Shown piece after piece: positions 1 to 4,077 of a stretch of DNA of 5,951 nt. The DNA comes from CAZGMJ01 sp964526785 (lineage in GTDB: Bacteria > Planctomycetota > Phycisphaerae > Sedimentisphaerales > Anaerobacaceae): NCBI GenBank assembly GCA_964526785.1, contig CAZGMJ010000134.1, positions 1 through 5,951 on the forward strand, read 5' to 3'. Position 1 is the stretch's first letter. Each line of letters starts with the position of its first letter. The notes beneath the pieces were generated by a model. The model was not told the origin of the DNA, searched no databases, and saw only the letters and a program-made list of their open reading frames with translations. A program made the position numbers and the translations under genes.

Positions 1-28
1 ATGCAATTTGTCTCCATCTTACAGCAGC

Positions 29-496
29 CTAAAATGGCAAAAGTCGAGCTAAGGCTCTCTTTTTGTTTCCAGCCCTTTCACAAGCTAACCCAAGACCGAA
101 GTATGCAGCGGCAGAGCCCGGCTTCGATTCTGCCTCGTGTTCATATAATTCAATCGCTTTTGCATAATCCCCTTCAAGGTAGCAACGACGCGCGTCATCT
201 CGTGTCCCAATATACCAAAGGGCGGCGTATAGCGAAGCGGGAAACCACAGGAGGTTGAACGGAAACATTAAGCTAGCAATTCCAAGGACATAGGACAGGG
301 GCATCATCCATAGCAAATGGAATGGCGACAGAGAAAGAGTGGGAATCAGTATAACGGAAACCATGAAGAGGAGGGCTGGGACTTCAAATGAGTGCTCTAC
401 AGCCTGCTCGTTTTTGGCTTTTCCACGTATGAGCAAGCCCCAAGCGAGAGTATAAGTAGCAGCCACAATCCAAATGATAATGCCAATGATTTGCAT
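29..496 (-). CDS. Membrane protein with C-terminal TPR-like region
   Basis: A 155-residue protein. The start at 496 is chosen because GGGAG (504-508, minus strand) lies 7 nt upstream; the frame stays open to 562, but no better ribosome site supports the longer form. Residues 1-23 are a hydrophobic helix followed by a charged stretch (RGKAKNE). Residues 39-56 and about 60-97 are again strongly hydrophobic, giving three or four membrane segments. Residues about 100-152 look like one and a half TPR helix pairs: a GDYAKAIELYEHEAESKPGS stretch followed by AAAYFGLGLACERAGNKKRA, which fits the W/L-G-Y-A-F-A-P pattern. TPR regions bind other proteins, so a membrane-anchored scaffold role is likely, but no specific partner or function can be named. 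It ends soon after the second TPR helix, so it is a short TPR domain, possibly truncated. It follows the 543..794 frame by 46 nt on the same strand. Confidence 0.75.
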   Translation of the reverse strand: MQIIGIIIWIVAATYTLAWGLLIRGKAKNEQAVEHSFEVPALLFMVSVILIPTLSLSPFHLLWMMPLSYVLGIASLMFPFNLLWFPASLYAALWYIGTRDDARRCYLEGDYAKAIELYEHEAESKPGSAAAYFGLGLACERAGNKKRALARLLPF

Positions 497-542
497 AAGA
501 ACACTCCCATTTTTGTCTGTCAGCCGATTCTGCATTGCGCGA

Positions 543-794
543 TTACTTATCGATGCAATCACTCACCTCGCACAGCAGTGATGTCCAAAGAGGCCCAGCG
601 CAGAAGAACTTCACCGACATAGAGACCTTGACTACCCGCATAGAAATCTTCTGAAGTCCGGCCCAGTAGTCAAGAGCATCGTGCAATGATGAGACACAGC
701 CGCGGGAAATACATTTCAGCAAGTTGCTAAACGGCAGAGATGTCCATTCTTCCTTCTTGAGCCAAGTAGGCATTGTAGGAACAGTACGATTCAT
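543..794 (-). CDS. Hypothetical small cysteine-containing protein
   Basis: An 83-residue frame that I do not recognise. Support for it being real is the upstream purine-rich GGGACAGGGGAA directly before the ATG at 794, with GGGA about 8 nt from the start, and its position 46 nt upstream of the membrane/TPR gene on the same strand. It contains five cysteines (28, 33, 65, 75, 80), a WLKKEEW motif at 11-17 and a moderately hydrophobic second half (about 55-76). No signal peptide or known domain is apparent. It could be a small orphan gene, a degraded remnant of a longer one, or a chance frame. An internal ATG at 773 has no ribosome site and is not preferred. Confidence 0.4.
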   Translation of the reverse strand: MNRTVPTMPTWLKKEEWTSLPFSNLLKCISRGCVSSLHDALDYWAGLQKISMRVVKVSMSVKFFCAGPLWTSLLCEVSDCIDK

Positions 795-974
795 TTCCCC
801 TGTCCCAACTCACAGCACTTGTTCTCCCCTCACCGGCTTTCCCCTTGTCGCCACACGTCTTCTAAGATTCGTGTCGCCGATAACATGGGATTCTACTTGA
901 ATGGGAACCAGCCTATCAAGGCAAATCCCGGCAAAATGTGGACTTGTAGGGGCATATGCGATACAATTCAGGGC

Positions 975-1334
975 ATGGGACAAGCCAAATCCAAGAAGAA
1001 GTCGGACGGAGACACGGAAGTCGAAAGACTCAGAGTGTCAGGGCAGATACTTGCGGAGGGCAAAACGAAAGATGGAAAAGACAAGCTTGTCTGGTATCCC
1101 CAGACACTGAAGGAATATGAGGAATCTCTGCTCGCCCAACGATCATCTGTAGCTGTCCCGTCACAACTGACGTCAGTCTACAATAGATGTATAGCCACTC
1201 TTTGTCTTGCAACCGCTCTCATCGTAACCTGCCGAGACGGACAATATGTCGAGAAATTGTCCGGATCATCAGTTAGAATCGACGGGAGGTGGATTCGCCG
1301 AAAAGAGCGTGTGGTAGTAGCAGCAACACGATGA
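975..1334 (+). CDS. Hypothetical protein, start uncertain
   Basis: The frame is open from 819 (TTG) to the stop at 1332-1334. The part from the ATG at 975 reads most like protein: a lysine-rich start (GQAKSKKKSDGDTEVERL), then a charged amphipathic stretch ending LVWYPQTLKEYEESLLAQR, a short hydrophobic stretch (LCLATALIV) and a basic tail. That gives 119 residues. No start has a strong ribosome site: 975 has only AGG 3 nt upstream, and ATGs at 885 and 936 have none. It is the only rightward gene candidate in the left half and would converge on the 1438..1959 gene. No family is recognised. If it is spurious, 795-1437 is an otherwise gene-free stretch in which I see nothing else convincing. 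Confidence 0.33.
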   Translation: MGQAKSKKKSDGDTEVERLRVSGQILAEGKTKDGKDKLVWYPQTLKEYEESLLAQRSSVAVPSQLTSVYNRCIATLCLATALIVTCRDGQYVEKLSGSSVRIDGRWIRRKERVVVAATR

Positions 1335-1395
1335 GTATCGGGCCTGCGTGCGATTTCATACGGAGTCCTCTGCATATATCAGTAATTCGATACTC
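1333..1395. repeat. Weak 8-bp inverted repeat in convergent gap
   Basis: GAGTATCG (1333-1340) and CGATACTC (1388-1395) are exact reverse complements separated by 47 nt, with two further G-T pairs inside. It lies between two convergent reading frames, so it could form part of a bidirectional 3' end, but there is no T-tract and the loop is long. An 8-bp match in this span can arise by chance. Confidence 0.2.
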
Positions 1396-1437
1396 CTCAC
1401 ACACCATTTGGATAACTGCCACGATTCAGCCAACACC

Positions 1438-1959
1438 TCAGAATACTTCTTTGTAAGGCAAGATGACCTTCTCGCTTGTAGTTCTCCATTCGGTCTTGAT
1501 TTTACGATTTAGAATCGAGCTGTACCATAAGCCAGTTGCGGAAACATCATACATATTCGCAACGAGAGCTTCCGGCTTCTTCTCACCCACAACCTGAACG
1601 GTTCTCCCTGCGCCCCCAAAAGTGCCAGAGAAAGCAATCGTGAAGGAGAAAGCATTCTCGGTTAATTGTACATTTCTGATTGAATCTTCTGCGGTCGAGA
1701 AGTGCTCCGCCTTAAGAACCACTACCTTCCTTTCGTGGATAGGATTAACGTATACATGATCCCAAACAACAACGGCTTGCCTTCCCGTGCGCGGGACTAT
1801 TGTCAACTCGACTAACATCGTGGCTTCCCTGCGGACATCATCTTCAAGTATTTCCATTTTGAAGTGGGCAGATATCGGTTGAATATGACTTCCACTACCC
1901 GCTCCGTGCGCATACACGACCAGCGTCAGAAGTAACGTGTACAGTGCCATTCGCTTCAT
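1438..1959 (-). CDS. Secreted protein of unknown function
   Basis: A 173-residue protein with a clear Sec signal peptide: basic MKRM, hydrophobic core at 5-16 (ALYTLLLTLVVY), then a small-residue AHGAGSG region suggesting cleavage near residue 19-20. The mature part (about 153 residues) is rich in alternating hydrophobic/charged strands (ATMLVELTIVPRT, QAVVVWDHVYVNP, RKVVVLKAEHF, AFSFTIAFSGTFGG), consistent with a beta-sandwich fold. It has no cysteine in the mature part and no lipobox. Start choice is supported by GAGG (1965-1968) 5 nt upstream. It lies 43 nt downstream of a 53-residue membrane protein in the same direction and probably shares its promoter at 2225-2253. It would act in the periplasm or outside the cell. 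No family is recognised. Confidence 0.75.
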   Translation of the reverse strand: MKRMALYTLLLTLVVYAHGAGSGSHIQPISAHFKMEILEDDVRREATMLVELTIVPRTGRQAVVVWDHVYVNPIHERKVVVLKAEHFSTAEDSIRNVQLTENAFSFTIAFSGTFGGAGRTVQVVGEKKPEALVANMYDVSATGLWYSSILNRKIKTEWRTTSEKVILPYKEVF

Positions 1960-2002
1960 CGTAACCTCGTTTCTTCCCCTGCGTTTCTTTTGACATCAAT
2001 AC

Positions 2003-2164
2003 TCAGTTTCTGTAAGTGAGAAGTACCTGCTTCTGTTTGAATTCCGCAGCCGCTGTTGCTTCTTCTGTAGCCTTCTCCGTGCGTTCACGTATCCAGACGT
2101 TTACGCATACTCCCACCAACACAACTGCAGCGCAGCTATTGCTAAACACCTGTTTCGCACCCAT
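2003..2164 (-). CDS. Small single-pass membrane protein (53 aa)
   Basis: A 53-residue frame. Residues 11-25 (CAAVVLVGVCVNVWI) form one hydrophobic helix. It is followed by a charged, alanine-rich amphipathic stretch (RERTEKATEEATAAAEFKQK, residues 26-45) that could be a short coiled coil, and a tail ending LLTYRN. The only in-frame start after the upstream stop is the ATG at 2164; the preceding AAAGAG is a weak, very close ribosome site. It is likely real because a TTGAGT-17-TAAAAT promoter lies about 54 nt upstream on the same strand, and the secreted-protein gene follows after 43 nt. The two may work together at the inner membrane, but no function is recognised. The opposite strand is also open here (2016-2315) but has no promoter or ribosome site. 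Confidence 0.5.
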   Translation of the reverse strand: MGAKQVFSNSCAAVVLVGVCVNVWIRERTEKATEEATAAAEFKQKQVLLTYRN

Positions 2165-2224
2165 ATCTCTTTGTCTCTGTGCATTGCACTTTGGCTTCTT
2201 GGATTTCTGCCACTACCGTACCCG

Positions 2225-2253
2225 ATTTTACAAAAAGCGATTCGCCAACTCAA
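2225..2253 (-). promoter_or_regulatory. Sigma-70-type promoter for the 53-aa/secreted gene pair
   Basis: On the minus strand, TTGAGT (2248-2253) is followed after exactly 17 nt by TAAAAT (2225-2230). These match the -35 and -10 consensus at 4 of 6 and 5 of 6 positions. Transcription would begin near 2218, giving a leader of about 54 nt before the ATG at 2164. Confidence 0.55.
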
Positions 2254-2348
2254 CAGAATTGCAAAGGTGTCTACGCCAAAAGAGCAATCGCCCGCACTGC
2301 CTGTGTGCCCCGTAAGTCTCTTTGTACAAAGCAGATACGAATTCCGAG

Positions 2349-2377
2349 TTGACGGCCGCTGAGGCTTCTGCGAAAAT
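2349..2377 (+). promoter_or_regulatory. Candidate promoter for the 263-aa regulator
   Basis: TTGACG (2349-2354) and GAAAAT (2372-2377) are 17 nt apart, matching consensus at 5 of 6 and 4 of 6 positions. A start near 2384 would give a leader of about 198 nt holding all the hairpins listed below. This is sequence resemblance only. Confidence 0.35.
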
Positions 2378-2396
2378 AGGGTATGGAAACACCGAC

Positions 2397-2410
2397 GATC
2401 ATGGATGATC
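2397..2410. repeat. 14-bp dyad, possible operator
   Basis: GATCAT-GG-ATGATC is a perfect 6-bp inverted repeat around a 2-nt centre, about 13 nt after the predicted start of rightward transcription. The spacing suits a dimeric repressor site, but the two-base centre could equally form a poor hairpin. No protein can be assigned to it. Confidence 0.3.
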
Positions 2411-2446
2411 CGTGCGAGATTCGCCGGTTATTACCACGCTGAGCAG

Positions 2447-2459
2447 GCCCGGAGCGGGC
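2447..2459 (+). repeat. Short GC hairpin in leader
   Basis: GCCCG-GAG-CGGGC, a perfect 5-bp stem with a 3-nt loop. It is the first of the GC-rich stems in the presumed leader of the regulator gene. No T-tract follows, so it is not a standard terminator. Confidence 0.35.
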
Positions 2460-2486
2460 ACAGTTTGACATAAGCATAATCGGGAA

Positions 2487-2504
2487 GCCCGGTGACGGCC
2501 GGGC
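2487..2504 (+). promoter_or_regulatory. GC hairpin competing with a downstream pairing
   Basis: GCCCGG (2487-2492) and CCGGGC (2499-2504) form a perfect 6-bp stem with loop TGACGG. Its 3' side overlaps GGCCGGG (2497-2503), which is also an exact complement of CCCGGCC (2538-2544). The two pairings exclude each other. The second would also take CCC (2538-2540) away from the start-codon hairpin described at 2530-2583. This is the layout expected of a leader RNA switch, but no known riboswitch class is recognised. Confidence 0.4.
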
Positions 2505-2529
2505 AAGCGGTCTCGTGAACAGTGGGGCT

Positions 2530-2583
2530 ATGTCAGTCCCGGCCTTGCTGTTCGCGGACCGACCCGAAGAAAGGGACTGACAT
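2530..2583 (+). promoter_or_regulatory. Hairpin sequestering the regulator start codon
   Basis: ATGTCAGTCCC (2530-2540) and GGGACTGACAT (2573-2583) are exact reverse complements over 11 bp, extendable by a T-G pair (2529/2584). The loop is 32 nt. The 3' arm contains the GGG of the ribosome site and the A and T of the start ATG, with the wobble pair covering its G. In RNA this would hide the start of the 263-residue gene, implying translational control. An 11-bp exact match within 54 nt is unlikely by chance. Confidence 0.5.
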
Positions 2584-3373
2584 GAACAAACACACCACAC
2601 GCAACCAATTACGAGAACAAATCGCCCGTGAAGTCGATCAACTGCTTGCCGATAGCCCGGGAGCCAAAAGCATCTTCCGCAAGCACGCCCGCCAATTCAA
2701 GGTCCTGCATGATGAGTGGAGAGAATCGCATGCAAGATATGAAGAGGGAAACGCGGAGGATAGGCCTGAAGACCCTGCCCGCTGGGAGATCGAGGACAAG
2801 ACCTGCTGTCACTACGTTACCGCCGGCTTGATTCGCGATACGGTCAGTGGCGGTCGGGGCAAGCCCGTGGTGGGCGATATTCTTGGGCAGGATGAGGACG
2901 ATCCCGGCAACGCCTTCAGCCGCGTGAGTTTTCTGATTTGCCGGAAGCAGTCACCATATGGATTCGATACACTGAGAAGTCTCGTGAGTTGGATCAAGCA
3001 AGACCTTCGAGGGCAGAAGAACGGTACGGGGCAGGCGCTCTCGCAGACGGAGCAAGCCGAGCCGGGCGGGGGCGATGGGCAACTGTATGCTGCGCTCGAC
3101 TTATCCCACAGAACACTGACTGTTGGGAATGAGACCTTCCCTTTATCTGAAAAAGTGTGGGAATTCCTGAAAGAGCTTTACTGGAGGAAGGGAAAAGGTG
3201 AGATTACCCCGACACACGGATACAAGAGTGCTGTCGATACATTACGGCGTAAAGTTGGCGGCAAGGATGCACTTCGACGAGTCATACAGTTCCAGCCGGG
3301 GGGCGGATACAAACTCTATCCAGAAGTCCAAGTCAAGGGCACAGGCCAAGTAGGCTTAAAAAAGTCACACTAA
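2582..3373 (+). CDS. OmpR/PhoB-type winged-helix regulator lacking a receiver
   Basis: A 263-residue protein. The ATG at 2582 is chosen over the upstream GTG (2522) because AAAGGG ends 6 nt before it and the extra N-terminal residues look non-coding. Residues 1-145 are charged and mostly helical, with no recognised domain; a CCHY motif lies at 75-78. They lack the acidic pocket, phospho-aspartate and lysine of a response-regulator receiver. A Gly/Gln-rich linker (about 146-167) leads to a C-terminal winged helix (168-247). It has the N-terminal strands LDLSHRTLTVGNETFPLS, a helix EKVWEFLKELYWRK, a recognition helix near 213-226 (YKSAVDTLRRKVGG) and the wing PGGGYKL (239-245), equivalent to the family's R-G-x-G-Y-R-L. 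Such domains bind tandem 11-bp repeats head to tail, and five such repeats begin 6 nt after the stop codon. Likely a DNA-binding regulator of itself or the operon downstream. An alternative is an initiator-like protein acting on the repeats as iterons. Confidence 0.8.
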   Translation: MNKHTTRNQLREQIAREVDQLLADSPGAKSIFRKHARQFKVLHDEWRESHARYEEGNAEDRPEDPARWEIEDKTCCHYVTAGLIRDTVSGGRGKPVVGDILGQDEDDPGNAFSRVSFLICRKQSPYGFDTLRSLVSWIKQDLRGQKNGTGQALSQTEQAEPGGGDGQLYAALDLSHRTLTVGNETFPLSEKVWEFLKELYWRKGKGEITPTHGYKSAVDTLRRKVGGKDALRRVIQFQPGGGYKLYPEVQVKGTGQVGLKKSH

Positions 3374-3424
3374 AATCGCTGAGCGACAACAGAGCGACTC
3401 CAGAGCGATTTGTCAGATTTTTTT
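3373..3424 (+). terminator. Possible weak terminator overlapping the repeats
   Basis: AAATCGCT (3373-3380) and AGCGATTT (3404-3411) are exact inverted repeats over 8 bp with a 23-nt loop, and a run of seven T (3418-3424) follows after six bases. The stem is AT-rich at its base and its loop is long, so termination would be inefficient. The same bases belong to the 11-bp repeat array, which may be their main role. Confidence 0.25.
3379..3411 (+). repeat. Three head-to-tail 11-bp direct repeats
   Basis: Three abutting 11-mers: CTGAGCGACAA (3379-3389), CAGAGCGACTC (3390-3400) and CAGAGCGATTT (3401-3411). The core GAGCGA recurs at 3381, 3392 and 3403, exactly 11 bp apart. An inverted half (TCGCT at 3376-3380) abuts the first, making the palindrome TCGCTGAGCGA (3376-3386). 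The 11-bp pitch places every copy on the same face of the helix, as in pho boxes. They lie directly downstream of a gene for a PhoB-type DNA-binding domain. Confidence 0.8.
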
Positions 3425-3427
3425 GTA

Positions 3428-3433
3428 AATAAT
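3428..3433 (+). promoter_or_regulatory. Candidate -10 element downstream of the first repeat cluster
   Basis: AATAAT matches the -10 consensus at 5 of 6 positions within an AT-rich stretch (3413-3436). No -35 hexamer lies at the usual spacing; instead the third 11-bp repeat occupies that place. This is what an activator-dependent promoter would look like. A second weaker candidate, AATGAT (3534-3539), has the second repeat pair upstream of it. Neither is certain. Confidence 0.25.
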
Positions 3434-3485
3434 TTTCCGCTTTTGCAGCTTCAAAATGCAGATTCTCTGCGCGCACGGGACTTTT

Positions 3486-3507
3486 CAGAGCGATTTCAGA
3501 GCGATTC
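3486..3507 (+). repeat. Two further 11-bp direct repeats
   Basis: CAGAGCGATTT (3486-3496) and CAGAGCGATTC (3497-3507) abut with the same 11-bp pitch and orientation as the first cluster; the first of them is identical to 3401-3411. They end 58 nt before the start codon of the HTH_17 gene, so a bound protein would sit in or just upstream of its promoter. The 74-nt gap between clusters could allow a looped or bridged complex. Confidence 0.8.
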
Positions 3508-3534
3508 ACTATGTGGGTAGTTAGGCACAGTGAA
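3505..3534 (+). promoter_or_regulatory. Imperfect dyad upstream of the HTH_17 operon
   Basis: TTCAC-TA-TGTG (3505-3515) pairs with CACA-GTGAA (3526-3534): 9 bp with a two-base bulge and a 10-nt centre. It overlaps the last repeat copy by 3 nt and lies 31 nt before the HTH_17 start. It could be an operator for that small DNA-binding protein, or a leader hairpin. Confidence 0.35.
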
Positions 3535-3565
3535 ATGATAAGTTGCTTCGTGAAGGGCCAGAACA

Positions 3566-3850
3566 ATGCAGGAAATCTACAGTACAAGGCAAGTTGCAGG
3601 GATACTTGGAATATCACCTCAGAACCTCACCACTGCTATCTGGAACAATCGAGTCGATCCGCCGGGAAAAGGACCGAGCGGAAATTACTTCTGGATGCTT
3701 ACCGACATCGAGCGGGCCGCCTGGGCACTCGGGCGATCTGAGCAATTCGAGCGGTGGCGGCAAAAAGCTGCTGGGGAGCTTGACCGGTGGTTCAGGGCTG
3801 GAGTCCCTGAAGCGGAATCATGGCAAAAACGAAATGGAATGCGAAAATGA
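3566..3850 (+). CDS. HTH_17 / excisionase-like DNA-binding protein
   Basis: A 94-residue protein. Start at 3566 is supported by AAGGG (3553-3557) 8 nt upstream. Residues 5-28 (YSTRQVAGILGISPQN then LTTAIWNN) form the MerR/excisionase-type helix-turn-helix that opens the HTH_17 family. Residues 32-56 give the expected wing and second helix (PPGKGPSGNYFWMLTDIERAAWALG). The tail 57-94 is helical and Trp/Arg-rich. Proteins of this type act as excisionases, directionality factors or regulators in phages, plasmids and integrative elements. It is first in a packed operon: its stop overlaps the next start by ATGA. The 11-bp repeats and a dyad lie in its promoter region. The absence of an integrase here means excision is only one possibility; autoregulation of the operon is another. 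Confidence 0.8.
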   Translation: MQEIYSTRQVAGILGISPQNLTTAIWNNRVDPPGKGPSGNYFWMLTDIERAAWALGRSEQFERWRQKAAGELDRWFRAGVPEAESWQKRNGMRK

Positions 3851-4077
3851 CACAGGAAGTCGAGCAGGCTGCCCGGCCGCTTGGCGGCAGGACCGGGCAG
3901 ACTCAGAACCAAACAGCAGGATTATACGGCCATACAAATTGCGGGTCAAGCAGATTGCAACAAGCAGGGGACGTTTTGCTGTTGCTTCAGTGGCCGCTCA
4001 ATACACTTGAGTATCAAGCATACCTGTCTCTATTTGAGCGCCGATTGCGAAGAGGTGTATGCGGGGGAGATCGGTAA
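3847..4077 (+). CDS. Hypothetical 76-aa protein in the replication operon
   Basis: A 76-residue frame not recognised from any family. It starts with ATGA overlapping the stop of the HTH_17 gene and ends with TAATG shared with the primase-helicase start, so it fits the coupled operon at both ends. That is the main evidence for it. An in-frame ATG at 3820 would add nine residues, but overlaps the HTH gene more and has no better ribosome site. The first half is polar (Gln/Thr/Gly-rich), while residues 50-69 (DVLLLLQWPLNTLEYQAYLS) look like an amphipathic helix, followed by an Arg-rich end. Both other forward frames are also partly open here (to 4010 and 3881-4087), so the frame assignment is less secure than its neighbours. 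A role as partner of the helicase is only inferred from position. Confidence 0.5.
   Translation: MTQEVEQAARPLGGRTGQTQNQTAGLYGHTNCGSSRLQQAGDVLLLLQWPLNTLEYQAYLSLFERRLRRGVCGGDR
4063..4069 (+). promoter_or_regulatory. Ribosome site deciding the primase-helicase start
   Basis: GGGGGAG lies 7 nt before the ATG at 4077 and is the strongest Shine-Dalgarno in the operon. It favours that ATG over the in-frame ATG at 4059, which precedes the site, and it lies inside the upstream gene. Confidence 0.7.

Larger units (their letters stand above)
2165..2581. other. Gene-free divergent regulatory region
   Basis: A 417-nt stretch with no convincing coding frame lies between the leftward 53-residue gene and the rightward 263-residue regulator gene. 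It contains a leftward promoter candidate (2225-2253), a rightward one (2349-2377), a 14-bp dyad (2397-2410), two GC-rich hairpins (2447-2459 and 2487-2504) and the start-codon hairpin (2530-2583). The leftward 109-residue frame through 2271-2600 is arginine/serine-rich, lacks any fold signature and runs antisense through these stems, so it is not called. Confidence 0.6.

Noticed and set aside
2016..2315. Rightward 99-residue frame with Cys/Leu-rich sequence
   Set aside because: No ribosome site or promoter. It lies antisense to a promoter-backed leftward small gene, and its composition is typical of a shadow frame.
2465..2470. Perfect TTGACA as a -35 element for the regulator gene
   Set aside because: At 16-18 nt downstream the sequence is GC-rich (CCCGGT) with no -10 match, so TTGACG-17-GAAAAT upstream is preferred.
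2522..2581. GTG at 2522 as the regulator start
   Set aside because: It adds Cys/Arg-rich residues unlike the rest of the protein and reads through the hairpin arm; the ATG at 2582 has a suitable ribosome site.
2271..2600. Leftward 109-residue frame
   Set aside because: Arg/Ser/Pro-rich with no fold signature; runs antisense through the hairpin-rich leader and the regulator start.
3379..3507. CRISPR array
   Set aside because: Repeats are 11 bp and abut without spacers; no cas genes are present.
3333..3617. Leftward 94-residue frame over the repeat region
   Set aside because: Covers the repeats and AT-rich promoter region, reading them as repetitive Ser/Leu residues; no start support.
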